Shown in pieces: positions 46,953 through 59,100 of a stretch of 64,000 bases of DNA; positions within the stretch are counted from its first letter, which is position 1; every line of letters starts with the position of its first letter. Origin of the DNA: Nymphalis io (taxonomy: Eukaryota > Arthropoda > Insecta > Lepidoptera > Nymphalidae). The notes beneath the pieces were generated by a model. It saw only the letters and a program-made list of their open reading frames with translations. It ran no database searches and was not told where the DNA came from. Both the position numbers and the translations under genes were made by a program. The stretch spans positions 6,081,001 through 6,145,000 of the forward strand of contig NC_065895.1 of the NCBI RefSeq assembly GCF_905147045.1, read 5' to 3'.

Positions 46953-48248
46953 ATTATTATACATATATACATAATTATATATACATATATACATATATAT
47001 AATGCATACGCATTCCTCGGACAAATCGGTTTAACAATACTTGATTCAGAAAACTGAAGAGCCTCACTTGATTCGAGCGCTCTTGGAAAGGAATGCTAAC
47101 CCCACTCATCAGAACTTTTTATTTACTCTCTCCGTATTATGATTAAACACAGACCTACATAAACTACTCCATATATTTAGCCGAGCTTAGCTACACACGT
47201 ACAAATATGTAAATTATTAAACGTAAGTACTCTTATAACTAGTATTATGAATTTATGTTTCATAAACCGTCGAACAAATATTTAAAATTCCTGTCAGAAT
47301 CAGTGAAACGTAAACACATATAAAGTACAATAGACTGCTGAAGTAATTCTTTGTTTTCTTATTTTATTCCCGCAGAGAAAAACCCGTATATTTCTACCAA
47401 ACAAAATGTTCAATAAAAATCGGTTTTACGGTAATGTATACAACGCTTTGGAATGAGCACAATGTGGAAGATTCTAGTGATCAAATAGCACGCGTGACTA
47501 AATTCTCACCAAATATTGTTTCTGAAAATAAAACTAGTCTCACACTTCGTTTACTTTGAATAGATTATTCATTGTAATTTTTTTGTATGCGATTAAATAT
47601 ATACTACAAGGACTCATTTGACGATTCTATAATTATCTACTATCCAGACCAAAATAAATTAAAAACAGTCTAAAAAACCAAAAGCTTATATGTAGGATTA
47701 TAACAGCCTTGTTAAATTTTAGTCACATCTCACGCATCACCGCTGCTTACTCGTCAATCCTTTTTTTACAACATACTGGTGTTATAAAAAAATAAACCAA
47801 ATTTCAGTGCAAACGTATAAAGGGAATGAAAATGATAAAAATGTTCATTTATCGAAAACATTTTTATTTATCTGTTTTTATGTCAAAATCAATTCTAAAT
47901 AAATTCAAATCAAATTTATTTATTCAAGTATGCTTTACAGTAAAGGGTTTGACAATATATTATGTTTTAAATTTTTACTCGACGACATTTACATAGAAAT
48001 ATGTAATGAAGAAACAAAAGAAGCGTATTTGTTTAATTTAATTTATCAACACATAAATCTATATAATATTACACAGTACTTTGGGATGAATCAGAATTTG
48101 AAAAGAATCTCGTTTAATCTTAATAATAAATTAATCAATTGTTTTGATGTTAATAGTCAAGTCTATTCAAATTAATAATAGGTAATAGTCAACCATTGAA
48201 TTGTTTAACTGAATTTCTTAATTAACTAATAAATCGATATAGAGAATT

Positions 48249-48286
48249 GTCTTGGTTTTAGAAAACTTTTATCTTAAAACCAAGAC
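48249..48286. repeat. Hairpin, 12-bp perfect arms, 14-nt loop
   Basis: GTCTTGGTTTTA (48249-48260) pairs exactly with TAAAACCAAGAC (48275-48286); the stem can extend after a one-base bulge. Confidence 0.8.
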
Positions 48287-48379
48287 TATTATTATCGCTT
48301 AGGAAGCAATATTAAAAAAGTTTAGTTATTCTGTTGTTTTCTAGATAAAATTATGCATTTACTATCGCAATCAAAATGT

Positions 48380-48391
48380 AAATCGATAAAG

Positions 48392-48425
<34 letters not shown>

Positions 48426-48437
48426 CTTTATCGATTT
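48380..48437. repeat. 58-bp perfect palindrome with TA centre
   Basis: AAATCGATAAAGCCTAT at 48380-48396 is repeated in exact reverse complement at 48421-48437, and the 24 bp between are uninterrupted AT, so the whole interval is self-complementary. Confidence 0.95.
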
Positions 48438-49112
48438 TTGTTTTCATACGAGGTAGGTATTATGATATTATTGTATGAGTACTTTTATGATTTTATAGTT
48501 CCAAAATTTAAGAATCTTTACAAAATAAAAATGTTGGCACAGAGCAACGTCATTGACTTATCATCATTGAGGTAAGAATTATTTTCCGCAAAAACTACTT
48601 ATACAGTTGATATGGGACTTAAAAACTGCTTTCTGACAGTGTTTTTAAAAATAATATACCATAAGGTAAGCTTTTATTTTACGTAAAGTTTAGACGGGTA
48701 GCCGGGAGGATAATGTATTATACTATGTATACTAATAATTTGCCAAAATTTTTAAGAATGATAATTTACACTACGAGTTGTTTACGAGAGTTACATTCAT
48801 CTTCTTTTAAATATTTTAAACAAAAATTTTTAGAGCGAATGCGTTCATAAAAGTATAAAATACTTTAACTGTAAATTACAACAGTGATAAAAACGTGGAA
48901 TAGATTATTTTAGTGAAAAGTGATTGGATAGAAATAACGTGTTTAAAAATATTTCCAGAACATGTTTGCTTTTTCAACTACACTGTGTTGAAAAATGACC
49001 ATGATTAACGATTTAGATGGATCTGTAGTATGTAAAGCAAGAATGAGCTGAACAGAGATTTGATTATAGAAAACAAGATAATCCTATTCATGTATAATAT
49101 ACATATATATCT

Positions 49113-52100
49113 TTTTTATTTTATTTTTTTTTTTTTTCAGCCTTTTGCCGTTCACTGCTGAACGTAGCCTCCCCCATAGAACGTCAACCATCCCGATCTT
49201 GGGCAGTCCGCATCCATCCCGAACCTGCCGCCTTTTTTAAATCGTCGGCCCATCTTGTCACAGGGCGTCCTACACTACGTTTGCCTAAGCGTGGTCTCCA
49301 CTCTAACACGTGTCGGCTCCATCGGCCATCAATGCGCCTGGAGACATGACCAGCCCACTTCCACTTCAGCGAGCTAATTCTAAGCGCGATGTCGGTGACT
49401 TTAGTTCTCTGGCGAATGTCCTCATTTCGGATTCTATCTGCCAGAGAAACCCCAAGCATCGCACCATCGCATCCATTGCTCGCTGAGCGACCTTAAATTT
49501 GTGGACCAGTCCTACGGTAAGTGTCCACGTTTCGGCACCGTAAGTCATTACAGGTAGGACGCACTGATTGAAGACCCTGGTCTTAAGCGACTGTGGGATC
49601 GACGATTCAAAAATATGAAGTAACCTCCCGAATGCCACCCAGCCCAAACGTATTCTTCTTTTAGCCTCCTTCTCAAAGTTGTGCCGGCCAAGTTGTATAG
49701 TTTGGCCCAGGTAGATATATTCCTGCATAACTTCAAGTGGAGAGCCATTTACGACCACTGGTCTCGGGAATACATGACGGTTTGCCATAATTTTGGTCTT
49801 TTCAATATTCATCCCGAGACCTACTTGTCTTGAAGAATCGCTCAGGCTGTTTAGCATCTCTTCCAAATCCTGCAGAATCTCCGCCATGATGACAATGTCG
49901 TCGGCAAATCGCAGATGTGTAATGTGTTGGCCATTTATATTAATGCCGCGTCCGTTCCAATCGAGCGTCTTGAAGACGTCCTCCAATGCATTGGTAAAGA
50001 GTTTCGGTGATATTACATCTCCCTGTCTTACCCCGCAATGCCATTGGATTGGTCTTATGCTCTGATCTTGTACTTGGACGGTCATGGTTGCGGCTTCGTA
50101 CAAACACTTCACCACCTGGACATACCGACAGTCAATTAGGCATCTCTGCATGGATTCCAGAACAGCCTAGGTCTCGATGGTATCGAAGGCTTTTTCGTAG
50201 TCCACAAACGCTAGGCATAGAGGCTGATTATATTCCTCGGTCGTCTGTATTATTTGCCTTAGTGTGTGTATGTGGTCTACGGTACTGAAGCCTTTTCGAA
50301 ACCCAGCCTGTACCACGGGTTGGAAGTCATCGAATTTTCGGGTAAGACGATTCGTGATTACCCTCGAAAACAATTTGTAACCATGGCTTAAAAGTGAAAT
50401 GGGGCGTTAGTTTTTCAGAAGAGCTTTATCGCCCTTCTTGAAAAACAGCACCACCACACTTCTGCTCCATGTCTTCGGTGTTATACCATTGTGGAGGACG
50501 GAATTAAAGATGTTAGCCAGCTCTCTCAGAACTGGTGTGCCTCCTGCTTTGAGAAGCTCTGAGGTAATTCCGTCATCTCCTGGAGCCTTGTTGTTTCCAA
50601 GTTGCCCGAGAGCAATCCTAATCTCGCCCAAATCGATGTCGGGAAGATCGTCTGATAGGTGGCGTGTTAGTCTGGCTCGTGAGTCATCCGCACTGTGGGA
50701 CTCAGGTGGAGGTACTCGTGATGAATATAAATCGCCATAGTAATTTTCGACTTCAGCTAGAATCTCTGGTTTTGAGTTGACGGTTGTGCCTCGTATGGTT
50801 CTGAGTTTTGTCAGGTGACAACAGGAGGTATGTGACTTTGCAAGAACCTTTGAGCCCCTATTGAGTGCTATAGCATCTTCAATATTCCGGGTATTTGCTC
50901 GTCTTGTGCCACGCCTTATTAGTTTTTTAACCTTCCTGTTAAGTGCCTGACATTCAGATGGCGTCATGTTCTGCTGTTCTCGTCTCCTCGTCATCTCGTT
51001 CAGAGTTTCGCCTGAGAGCTTCGACTTACGTCCATTGCTCTTTTGTCGAAAGTAATTTTGGCCTACCTCGCGGATGACACGCACCAGACCATTGGTGGCG
51101 TCGTCAATGCCCTGCCTGGTTTCCAACATGGCAAATCGGTTCTGTAGTTCCAGCTGGAAGCTTCCGCAACCAGCTTCGACCTGAGGCAGAGTTGGTCTAA
51201 GAGTCGACTTTATTAACCGCGATCGTTCTATTTTAGTGTTAATATTCAGGGTGCCTCTTCCAGTGTTTACCCTGTTGATCACGGAGACATCCCTAAATAT
51301 TTGGCGCTTATTGGATAAAATGAAGTCGATCTCATTCATCGCTATGTTATTGGGGCTTCGCCAGGTCCACTTCCTTTGGGGCTTTTTCTGGAAAAAAGAA
51401 TTCATCAGAAATAATCGCTGAGCCTCGAGGAAGTTTACCAGCATTTTTCCCCGATGATTTCTGCGCCCATAGCCGAATTTTCCTACCCTCGATTCACCAT
51501 CTTCTTGTACTCCCACTTTGGCATTAAAGTCACCCATAACAATTGTGTAGAAGGTATTGGTACGAGACATAGCTTTCACTATGTCTTCGTACATGGCTTC
51601 GACCTATTCGTGAGTGTATGTAGACGTTAGGGCATACACTTGTATAACCTTCAAGGCATACCTCTCGGTTATCTTTAAGACAAGGTATGCCACCCTCGCC
51701 GACACACTGCCAACCTCCACGACATTGCATCTGAGTGACTTGTGGATCAAAAAGCCGACGCCACCTTGGGATGGTTGATGTCCTTCTCGGAAGTAGAGTA
51801 AGTGACCGGCATCTAGTGTCATCGTGTCCTCGCCCTGTCTTCGGACTTCTGATAGACCTACTATATCCCAGTTAATACGACTTAACTCTACTTCCAATTC
51901 TGTCAGATGTTCGTCCAGCCGCAGAGAGCGTCCATTATACGTGGCCAGAAACAGTCGCCGTTTGTGGTACCCTGCCGTAGCCCGGGGATTCTTAGCACCC
52001 CCCATCGCACCGTTACCATGGCCGGTACCGTGGCCAGGAATAGTGTGATTACCGGGAATTGGGGGCCATGAATTTTTGTCGTCGCTCTTAGGGGGGTTTT

Positions 52101-52320
52101 TGCCTTAGTCACCACGCTTGGCAGGCGGGTTGGTGACCGCAGTGGCTGGAAATCTTTCACAAATAGCGCTGCTGCCCGCTATCAGGATTTGTATTTTCGG
52201 ATTCCAGCATTTGTGTGGTTATACCGCCACGATTTCGGTCGCCAGAGCCTCGTTCGTTGATTAGCAGGATGTACCACGAGCAGGTGAGGTTGACGGTAGA
52301 GAGCCTAGATTGTTATCGGC
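49113..52320 (-). mobile_element. RTE-clade LINE, decayed
   Basis: A block of much higher GC than its surroundings encodes an apurinic-type endonuclease followed by a reverse transcriptase in the RTE arrangement on the minus strand. It is closed by a stop at 49137-49139 and an A-rich tail (T/A-rich run 49113-49137 on the plus strand). The 5' edge is placed at about 52320, where composition drops into TA repeats. No target-site duplication could be called because both flanks are simple AT sequence. Confidence 0.85.
49137..52060 (-). pseudogene. RTE endonuclease/reverse transcriptase, interrupted ORF
   Basis: Endonuclease: LFLATYNGRSLR, WDIVGLSEVRRQGED, IVMGDFNAKVG, MNEIDFILSN. RT: NNKAPGDDGITSELLKAGG, FFKKGD, RPISLLS, AGFRKGFSTVDHI, LAFVDYEKAFD, GVRQGDVISPKLFTNALEDV, LRFADDIVIMAE (catalytic DD present), YLGQTIQ. 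The C-terminus has WKWAGHVSRRIDGRWSRHVL then GKRSVGRPVTRWADDL and AQDRDG. Four in-frame stops break it: 51604-51606 (TAG, a Glu position), 50407-50409 (TAA, a Tyr position), 50167-50169 (TAG, a Trp position) and 49184-49186 (TGA, a Trp position). Frameshifts lie near 49455-49470 and 49166. Otherwise all domains survive, so decay is moderate. The N-terminus above 52060 is also disturbed by a stop. Confidence 0.85.
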
Positions 52321-52442
52321 TCCCCTTATACCCCATACCTTTTTTATTATATATATATATATATAAAATAAATATATATATATATATCTCTTTTTATTAT
52401 ACATATATATAATAAAAATATTATTAATAATTAATTTATGTT

Positions 52443-53098
52443 TACCGATTTCGGCTACTGTAGACATTCTAAATAGAGACTACGCAGCACGAAAATAGTT
52501 CAGGCGCAGGACCGATAGTCCAGTCAGTGAAGTTTTAACTTGCAAACGTTTGTATAGTTAAAATATTGAAATATGTCGTTTAGGTTTGTACTAATTTGAC
52601 GATTTTGTTAACAATTTTTCATCGTTATGCCGCTATAACTCGATACATATGAGACTTGAGACAAAAAATATATTTACTTTAAGTTTGTATTAAACGTTTT
52701 AGTCGTAGGATCAACCGTTGAGGTAATATATTTAAAATAAACAGTTTTAGGCACCTTTCATACAAGATGGCGGCGCGAGCGGCAACACCTCAAGGTCACA
52801 AGCTTGGATTTTTCAACAGAATACAAACCTAAACGACATATTTAAGAATTATATCTGTTATATTTTTATTATATTTTGCAAGCCAAAGGAGCATTTTTAT
52901 CCCTATTGACTGAACTATAACGGCTTAACGTGCTTTCTAAGGCCCGGAAATGTAACACTGCCAATTTCCAAGTGAGATTTTCTCGACACAAAAAACCCAA
53001 TTAATGGATTGAACCCTAATAATTTGTCGTTGATTTAACCCTTATAACAGGCCGCTCGTTATCTGCGGCCTTATACGCAATCCACTTGACCAACGAGA
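52443..53098 (-). mobile_element. SINE A copy split by a MITE
   Basis: The 5' half (minus, 53098 to 52918) reads CTCGTTGGTCAAGTGGATTG, TATAAGGCCGCAGAT, GGGTTCAATCC, AATTGGCAGTGTTACATTTC and CTTAGAAAGCACGTTAAGCC, matching SINE A in order. The 3' half (52515 to 52443) continues with GGTCCTGCGCCTGAAC and CAGTAGCCGAAATCGGT, the same end as in the 60241 copy. The two halves are separated by the 398-bp TIR element at 52518-52915. The copy is degenerate, so it predates the MITE. Confidence 0.7.
52518..52915. mobile_element. MITE-like element with terminal inverted repeats and TA target
   Basis: It is flanked by TA on both sides (52516-52517, 52916-52917). Ends are imperfect inverted repeats: GTCCAGTCAGTGAAGTTTTA then ACTTGCAAA on the left, and in reverse complement GTTCAGTCAATAGGGATAAA then a stretch ending GGCTTGCAAA on the right. 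Inside these lies a perfect 22-bp inverted repeat (52569-52590 and 52822-52843). There is no transposase frame. The TA target and short non-coding body suit a non-autonomous Tc1/mariner-type element; PIF-type is an alternative. A GC-rich patch with AAGATGGCGGC lies within at about 52764. Confidence 0.7.
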
Positions 53099-53972
53099 GA
53101 TAATGAAAGAGATAATACAGTGCACACAAATGTGTCAGTGAACTGAGACGACCACAACAATCAGAAACAGGATAAACAGCCTTATGAAAGTCCTTGACGC
53201 AACGTTAGTGCTAGTCAAGGGACCATAGCATTAATGCTGACTGCCTTACTCCGGTCTTTTTTTAGTAACAGTTGCATTTATTATTACATATTATCCTTAA
53301 AATGATATAAATAAATATTAAGGAATACATACCAAGCCAAGCGATCCATCTTTCCACCCATACCGAATCTTTTTCTGGCCTTTCCAATACTCAATGATAA
53401 TACATCACCGTGCGTCTTGCTTTTTATGCGCTATTTGAAATATATTTTATATCGATAACGTGATAATAAAGCTCTCAAGCTTTTTATTTACGATAAATGT
53501 TGAATTTTTTTTGTTATTCATATGATTACAGTAACGGTTAATACAAATAAATCGACAATTCGAATTTTATCATTATATTCCTTCACGTTTTAAGCTTGAA
53601 ACGGTCACTGTGCATATATGGTAGTCATAGTTCGTCTATCTATATAAGACTTCTTTGCAAAAAAATATATATCAATCGTAATTGCAGTTGGATGATTAAA
53701 GAATAAAAAACAAAATTTAAAACTCTATATTAATTAGTACGATACCTGTTTACATGGTCTCTAGAATATACACATCATATTGATGTTTAATAAAAAATAT
53801 TATATTAAAATTTAAATATGGTAACACGATTGATAAATGTCATTTTATTACGAGCAAAAGATTTTTGCTTACCATATTTTAAGCGACGGACACAGAAAGT
53901 AAGGATCTTCATAATTTAAATGCGCTTGAATATTGACAATGATTATGATAAAATTACCAATGACATAACTAA

Positions 53973-54209
53973 TTATCTAAATGTATACCTACTGACAGCG
54001 AAATGTTTGAAAAAACTGTAGCAACGTTTTCCCCTACTGAATTGCAATATTGATTCTGTGAGCATTGAACTAGCCTTCCTGTCACAAGTGGAACAATCAA
54101 ACGAAGCGTTAGTGTTTATGATTGTTTTTGTAATATTCCCCACAGCAAAACACAAATAAATAAATAAGCAATAAGCTTGTATGGATAATACAAGCTTTTT
54201 GCTTAGCAT
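53973..54209 (-). CDS. Small ORF with signal-peptide and amidation-like features (speculative)
   Basis: The frame has 78 codons from ATG at 54209. Residues about 5-24 (KLVLSIQAYCLFIYLCFAVG) look like a secretion signal. A dibasic RK lies at 44-45 and a Gly-Lys-Arg at 60-62, the layout of an amidated neuropeptide precursor (ASSMLTESILQFSRG-KR). There are two close Cys residues in FDCSTCDRK. I recognise no known insect neuropeptide. In DNA this AT-rich, a frame of this length with a hydrophobic start arises by chance often enough that it should be treated as a hypothesis only. Confidence 0.12.
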   Translation of the reverse strand: MLSKKLVLSIQAYCLFIYLCFAVGNITKTIINTNASFDCSTCDRKASSMLTESILQFSRGKRCYSFFKHFAVSRYTFR

Positions 54210-55477
54210 TATAATTATATAATTTAAATGTTTTAAAACATTGACATTATAAACGGAATCATGTTTATCATATTATAACTTACTAACTAATCAATCCAAC
54301 GCTACAGAAAATTAAACAGGTTATTAAAATTAAGTAATTTCAACTCACTTCACTTTCACTAAGAGAAACAATTAAAATTGATATAATTATTATATTGATA
54401 ACAATTTATATCGTGTAAGCTGTAACAAATAAATTGAATTAAACTGAATTGTTTTGTAGGCCTGTTTAGGATCCATACAATGTTTTATCGTTTAGTCTTA
54501 TTGCTATAAATGTATTATATAAAATATTTTAATTTTGAAAAATAGCAAATTTTTCGTAATAATAGCATCAAAGTCCTTCATGTAATTTCGAAAAATAAGC
54601 GAACAAACTAATAGATGTTAAAAGGGACTTAAATTTATACTGTTTAAATAAGATAAGTAGGTCTCACCGGTAATTAGAATTTAATTTATTAGGCTGACAG
54701 TTCCTAGCATTGCTCGTTGTGTGTTTATACCTCGTATAAGTTACACACCAACATCATATGGTCCATTTAATCGTGTACAAGAGACGACCGTAAATTACTT
54801 AATTTAGGATAGGCAGTCCAAATTATAATGGTGCAGTTAAACGCCGGCATTTAATTTCATTTCATGGCTTGTCTGGACTAATTAAAAAGGTATATTGTAA
54901 TTTGTTAATAGCATAAAATATAAATTGAGCCAAATATTAAACTTGACCAACTCGAGGACTTTAGAACAAATAAGCGAACAAATAACCTTTGATATACAAA
55001 ATTTAATTTAATTAACAAAATCTATACTTATCTCATGTCTAATAAAAGTTTACACAAATTAGTTTAACGTGGTGGGTTCTATAGCAATTTAAAAGGGAGC
55101 CAAATACATAAATTATTTGAGTGGTAATTATTGTGTGTGTCGTAAAAAGTAAATATTGAGTCATTCGGGAATAAATTTAAACGAGGTACGAGTACGTTTG
55201 TCTGAACTCTGATAAACGCAAACCGAAGTCTATTTGCCTTCAATCATCTCCACCGCTAACAAAATATTACCACTTTTCCCACAACGCGAAGATAATAAAG
55301 TTTGCTCCATTCGTTTCAATCAAACCGTTTGCTTTTCAACTTATTTAAAAATTGAAAATTATGCATTTTTAATTGAATTAAAGACATTTAATTTTATTAT
55401 TGTACATATTTTATAAATATATCAACCCATCAAAGTTTCTTAATGTCCTAATTAATTATTCAACGTTAAAAATAGGT

Positions 55478-55742
55478 GTGTGGAAAGGCAATGGACCCGA
55501 CGGCCGTGGAAGTAAATGGTCACTGCCGCCCCATAAGTATTGGCGTTGCAAGAAATATTAATCATCCCTTATATATCCAATTTGGGGGCCCAAACTTGGA
55601 AACTAAGATGTAATGTCGCTACGCTAGTTCACTCAACCATCAAATCAGAACATAGCAATACTAAGTAACGCAGTTTGGCGGTAGAATGTGTGATGGGTTA
55701 GTAGTACCTTCCCAGACGGGCTTACACAAAGCCCTATTACGA
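55478..55742 (-). mobile_element. SINE B copy (degenerate)
   Basis: Plus-strand order: AATGGACCCGACGGCCGTGG, AAGTAAATGGTCACTGCCGC, TTGGAAACTAAGATGTAATG, GTTCACTCAACCATCAAATC, TTTGGCGGTAGAATGTGTGA, and CCCAGACGGGCTTACACAAA then GCCCTATTAC. The family order is preserved with many substitutions. Confidence 0.7.
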
Positions 55743-56182
55743 AGTAAATATGCACGCCTTCAAATTTTAGGGTTGATAATATAATTACTTTTAATTACAT
55801 AAACTACAAAAATATATACGTGACGTAACTTAAAATGTCAACATAATATCAAGTTACAAACGCACAATTACAATAATTTAGCAAATTTACTCGTACTTTC
55901 TGGTTTGAACTGGTTATTAATTAAATGCCTTAAACAATACTCAACAACTTCTGTCTTTGTTATCTTAAACACAATGAGAATATATACTAATTGTATTGGT
56001 TCCATAATACAATTGAATTAACTTATTACTGCCGTAGAGCACTATACTGACTGTCTCAATATCTAGCCCAACCATGTTTTAACCGTTGATACCTTAAATT
56101 AATTATTAGTCCCTAGTGTCTAATATGCATTTTATTTCTGCTTAAAACATAGATTCCTTTCTTATATTTAGTAGAACAAATA

Positions 56183-59100
56183 GTACAGGGGCCCGAGCGT
56201 GCCTAACCAGCTCGTGAGGCTGCCCCACCAGGCCACGCATAATCTCGGGGTGGACCGTCGTGCCGGTTGGTGACCGGTAGGTGGGGTCCCGGCGGCCACT
56301 TCCGGGGGGGTTCGGGGGCCCTTCCGTCCGGCGGGTCAGTGTATTTTTCCTTTTGGCAACCACTTGGGGAAACACGCCTCCACACTTTGCCCATCCCTAT
56401 CGTGGCAATACATCGCTCGCTTCACGTCTCTTTTCCATTTAATTTCTCCCAAATGGCGCAACAAAAAAGAAATAACGGTCGTACAGCGGTGCTCACCCCC
56501 ACCATACCCTCGCTGTTTGAGGTCGAGTTCTCTAACATCCGAGGACTCCACACTAACCTCAACGCTGTCCACCACCATCTCGAGACAGCACGGCCAGCAA
56601 TGTTGTTTCTCACGGAGACACAAATACTCCGTCCTGCCGATACCAGCTACCTTAATTATCCCGGCTACACGCTTGAAGAATCCTTCAAAGCGAAAGCCGG
56701 AGTATGCTTGTTCGTCAGGACGGATGTTTGCTGTCACCGACTGCGCTGCTTGGAGGACCCCTCCTTCTCCATGTTGGTGGTACGTGTGGACCTGGTTCGT
56801 CAGAGCCGAGTCTACGTGTGCCTCTACAGATCCCACAATGGTGACTTGGAGACAAGCCGACTATTTGACCATCTTAGTCGGGTGGCAGATGCTGCGCAAG
56901 AGCAATTTCCTAACGCGGAATTGGTGTTTTTGGGGGACTTTAATGCTCACCACGAATCCTGGTTGAAATCCCTCAAAACTGACCATGCTGGAAGGACTGC
57001 TCATGCTTTTGCTCTCACACATGACTTGACCCAACTGGTTGATCAGCCCACCAGGATCCCAGACATTGATGGGCAAGCACCTTCTCTACTGGACCTTCTG
57101 CTGACTTCTCACCCGGTGGAATATCAGGTTGTGGTTCAGGCTCCTCTTGGCTCTTCGGATCACAGCCTTATTTCTACCAGAGTGCCACAGGCCAAGCTGC
57201 CGCCACTAGCGGTATGCAAACGTCGCGTTTGGCACTATAAGTCGGCGGATTGGGACGGTATGCGCGATTACTATGCGTCGGTCCCTTGGAAGGAACGTTG
57301 CTTCAGTGGGAATGACCCGACAGCTAGTGCCGCTGCTGTTGCTGGCGAGATCATGCTGGGAATGGAATACTACATTCCTAGCTCAGATCTCGTCAGTAGG
57401 AGTACGCGTAACCGTTGGTTCACTCGTGAATGTGCCGATGCTGTATCAGCTAAGCAGGCGGCATATCGCAAGTGGATCAACGGCTGCATTAGCGGGGCAT
57501 CTAACATTGACTCACTGAAAGCAAACTATAATAAAAATTCCAAGTCCTGTAGAAAGGCATACACGAGAGCGGATGCACAGCGCATTGTACAGATTGGTCA
57601 TGACCTTGTTTCGCATCCTAGGGGCTCCCGTAGCTTCTGGCGTCTGACCAAGTCTGTGCAAAACAATTTCTGCCAACCTTCGCTGCCACCGCTCAGAAAT
57701 CCGGACGGATCGCTAGCTCACAGTCCGCAAGAGCAAGCTGATCTCCTGGCTAAACTCTTTGCCGACAATTCCGTCATCGATGATTGTAGTGCACTGCCAC
57801 CTACAATACCTGCATGTGGCCATACGATGCCTGACATTAAAATCAGGCAACGTGATGTGCGTGCGGAGCTGCAATCACTTGATGTACGGAAAGCTAGCGG
57901 TCCCGATGGAATACCAGCCATAGTGCTGAAGAAGTGCGCAGCGGAGCTGTCTCCTGTGTTAACGCGCCTGTTCCAACTTTCTCTCTCTTCGGGAAGTGTG
58001 CCGGAGGCTTGGAGAAGAGCTAATGTGCAAGCGGTTCCCAAAAAAGGGGATCGGTCTGACCCGGCAAATTATCGGCCAATAGCTATCACCTCAGTACTTT
58101 GTAAGGTGATGGAACGGATTTTAAACAACCAACTGATCCATTACCTAGAAGATCACTGTCTAATTAATGATCGTCAGTACGGGTTTCGACCAAAACGGTC
58201 CACAGGTGATCTTCTAGCGTACGTAACACACCTCTGGGGTGAAGCTATCGACAAGCATGGAGAATCGTTGGCTGTCAGCCTCGATATCTCCAAGGCTTTC
58301 GACAGGGTCTGGCACAGAAGTCTTCTCTCCAAGCTACCGGCATATGGTCTGCCTGCTCAGCTATGCACCTGGATTGCCAGCTTCCTACACAAGCGTAGCC
58401 TTCGTGTTTTAGTAGATGGTTGCGCTTCACAATTCTATGTAGTGAATGCTGGGGTCCCCCAGGGATCTGTGCTATCTCCCACACTCTTTCTTTTGCATAT
58501 CAATGATATGCTCTCCCTTGGGAACATACATTGCTATGCAGATGATAGTACAGTGCATGGTGGATACCACGGACGCGCAGTGGCTGGGCGGGCGGAAACT
58601 GAGGAGAGGCGGGAGAATCTTGTCATTGAACTCGATAGGACGTTAGATCTCATCGCCAAATGGGGCTCTGATAATCTTGTTGAGTTTAATGCCAAGAAAA
58701 CACAGGTATGCGCTCTCACGGCGAAAAAGTCAACATTTTCCCCTCTTCCCTCCCTCTGTGGTACTCCGCTGGTGATGCAAAGCAAAATCGCCATGCTGGG
58801 GATTGACGTTCGCTGCGACCTTAGTCCAAGGGATTACATCGAGGCTGTTATAAAAACAGCTTCACGGAAACTCGGAGTTCTGAACAAGGTGCGGCGCTTT
58901 TTCACGCCACAACAACTGTGCCTGCTGTACAAAACACAGGTACGGTCTTGCGTGGAATATTGCTCGCACCTTTGGGATGGCTCCGCTAAGTACCTACTTG
59001 AGGCCTTGGACCGGTTGCAGCGACGTGCCGTACGCATTATTGGCGACGTAAAGGTCACAAACACCCTTGAACCTTTACAATTGCGTCGTGAGATAGCAGC

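Larger units (their letters stand above)
46950..49112. other. AT-rich non-coding stretch with two hairpins
   Basis: The longest frame (plus, 47930-48175, 81 codons) is AT-driven and unrecognised. The notable structures are the hairpin at 48249-48286 and the palindrome at 48380-48437. Confidence 0.45.
53099..56182. other. AT-rich non-coding stretch
   Basis: It contains a degenerate SINE B (55478-55742) and a short secreted-peptide-like frame at 53973-54209 (listed separately). Nothing else is recognised. Confidence 0.45.

Noticed and set aside
47930..48175. 81-codon plus-strand frame
   Set aside because: Very AT-rich, Asn/Ile/Leu-dominated translation as expected by chance; the upstream sequence resembles a common interspersed repeat.
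50007..50288. Plus-strand frames opposite the RTE LINE
   Set aside because: They are antisense shadows of the reverse transcriptase region.
56142..56836. Minus-strand frames opposite the LINE
   Set aside because: They are antisense shadows of the GC-rich LINE ORF2.
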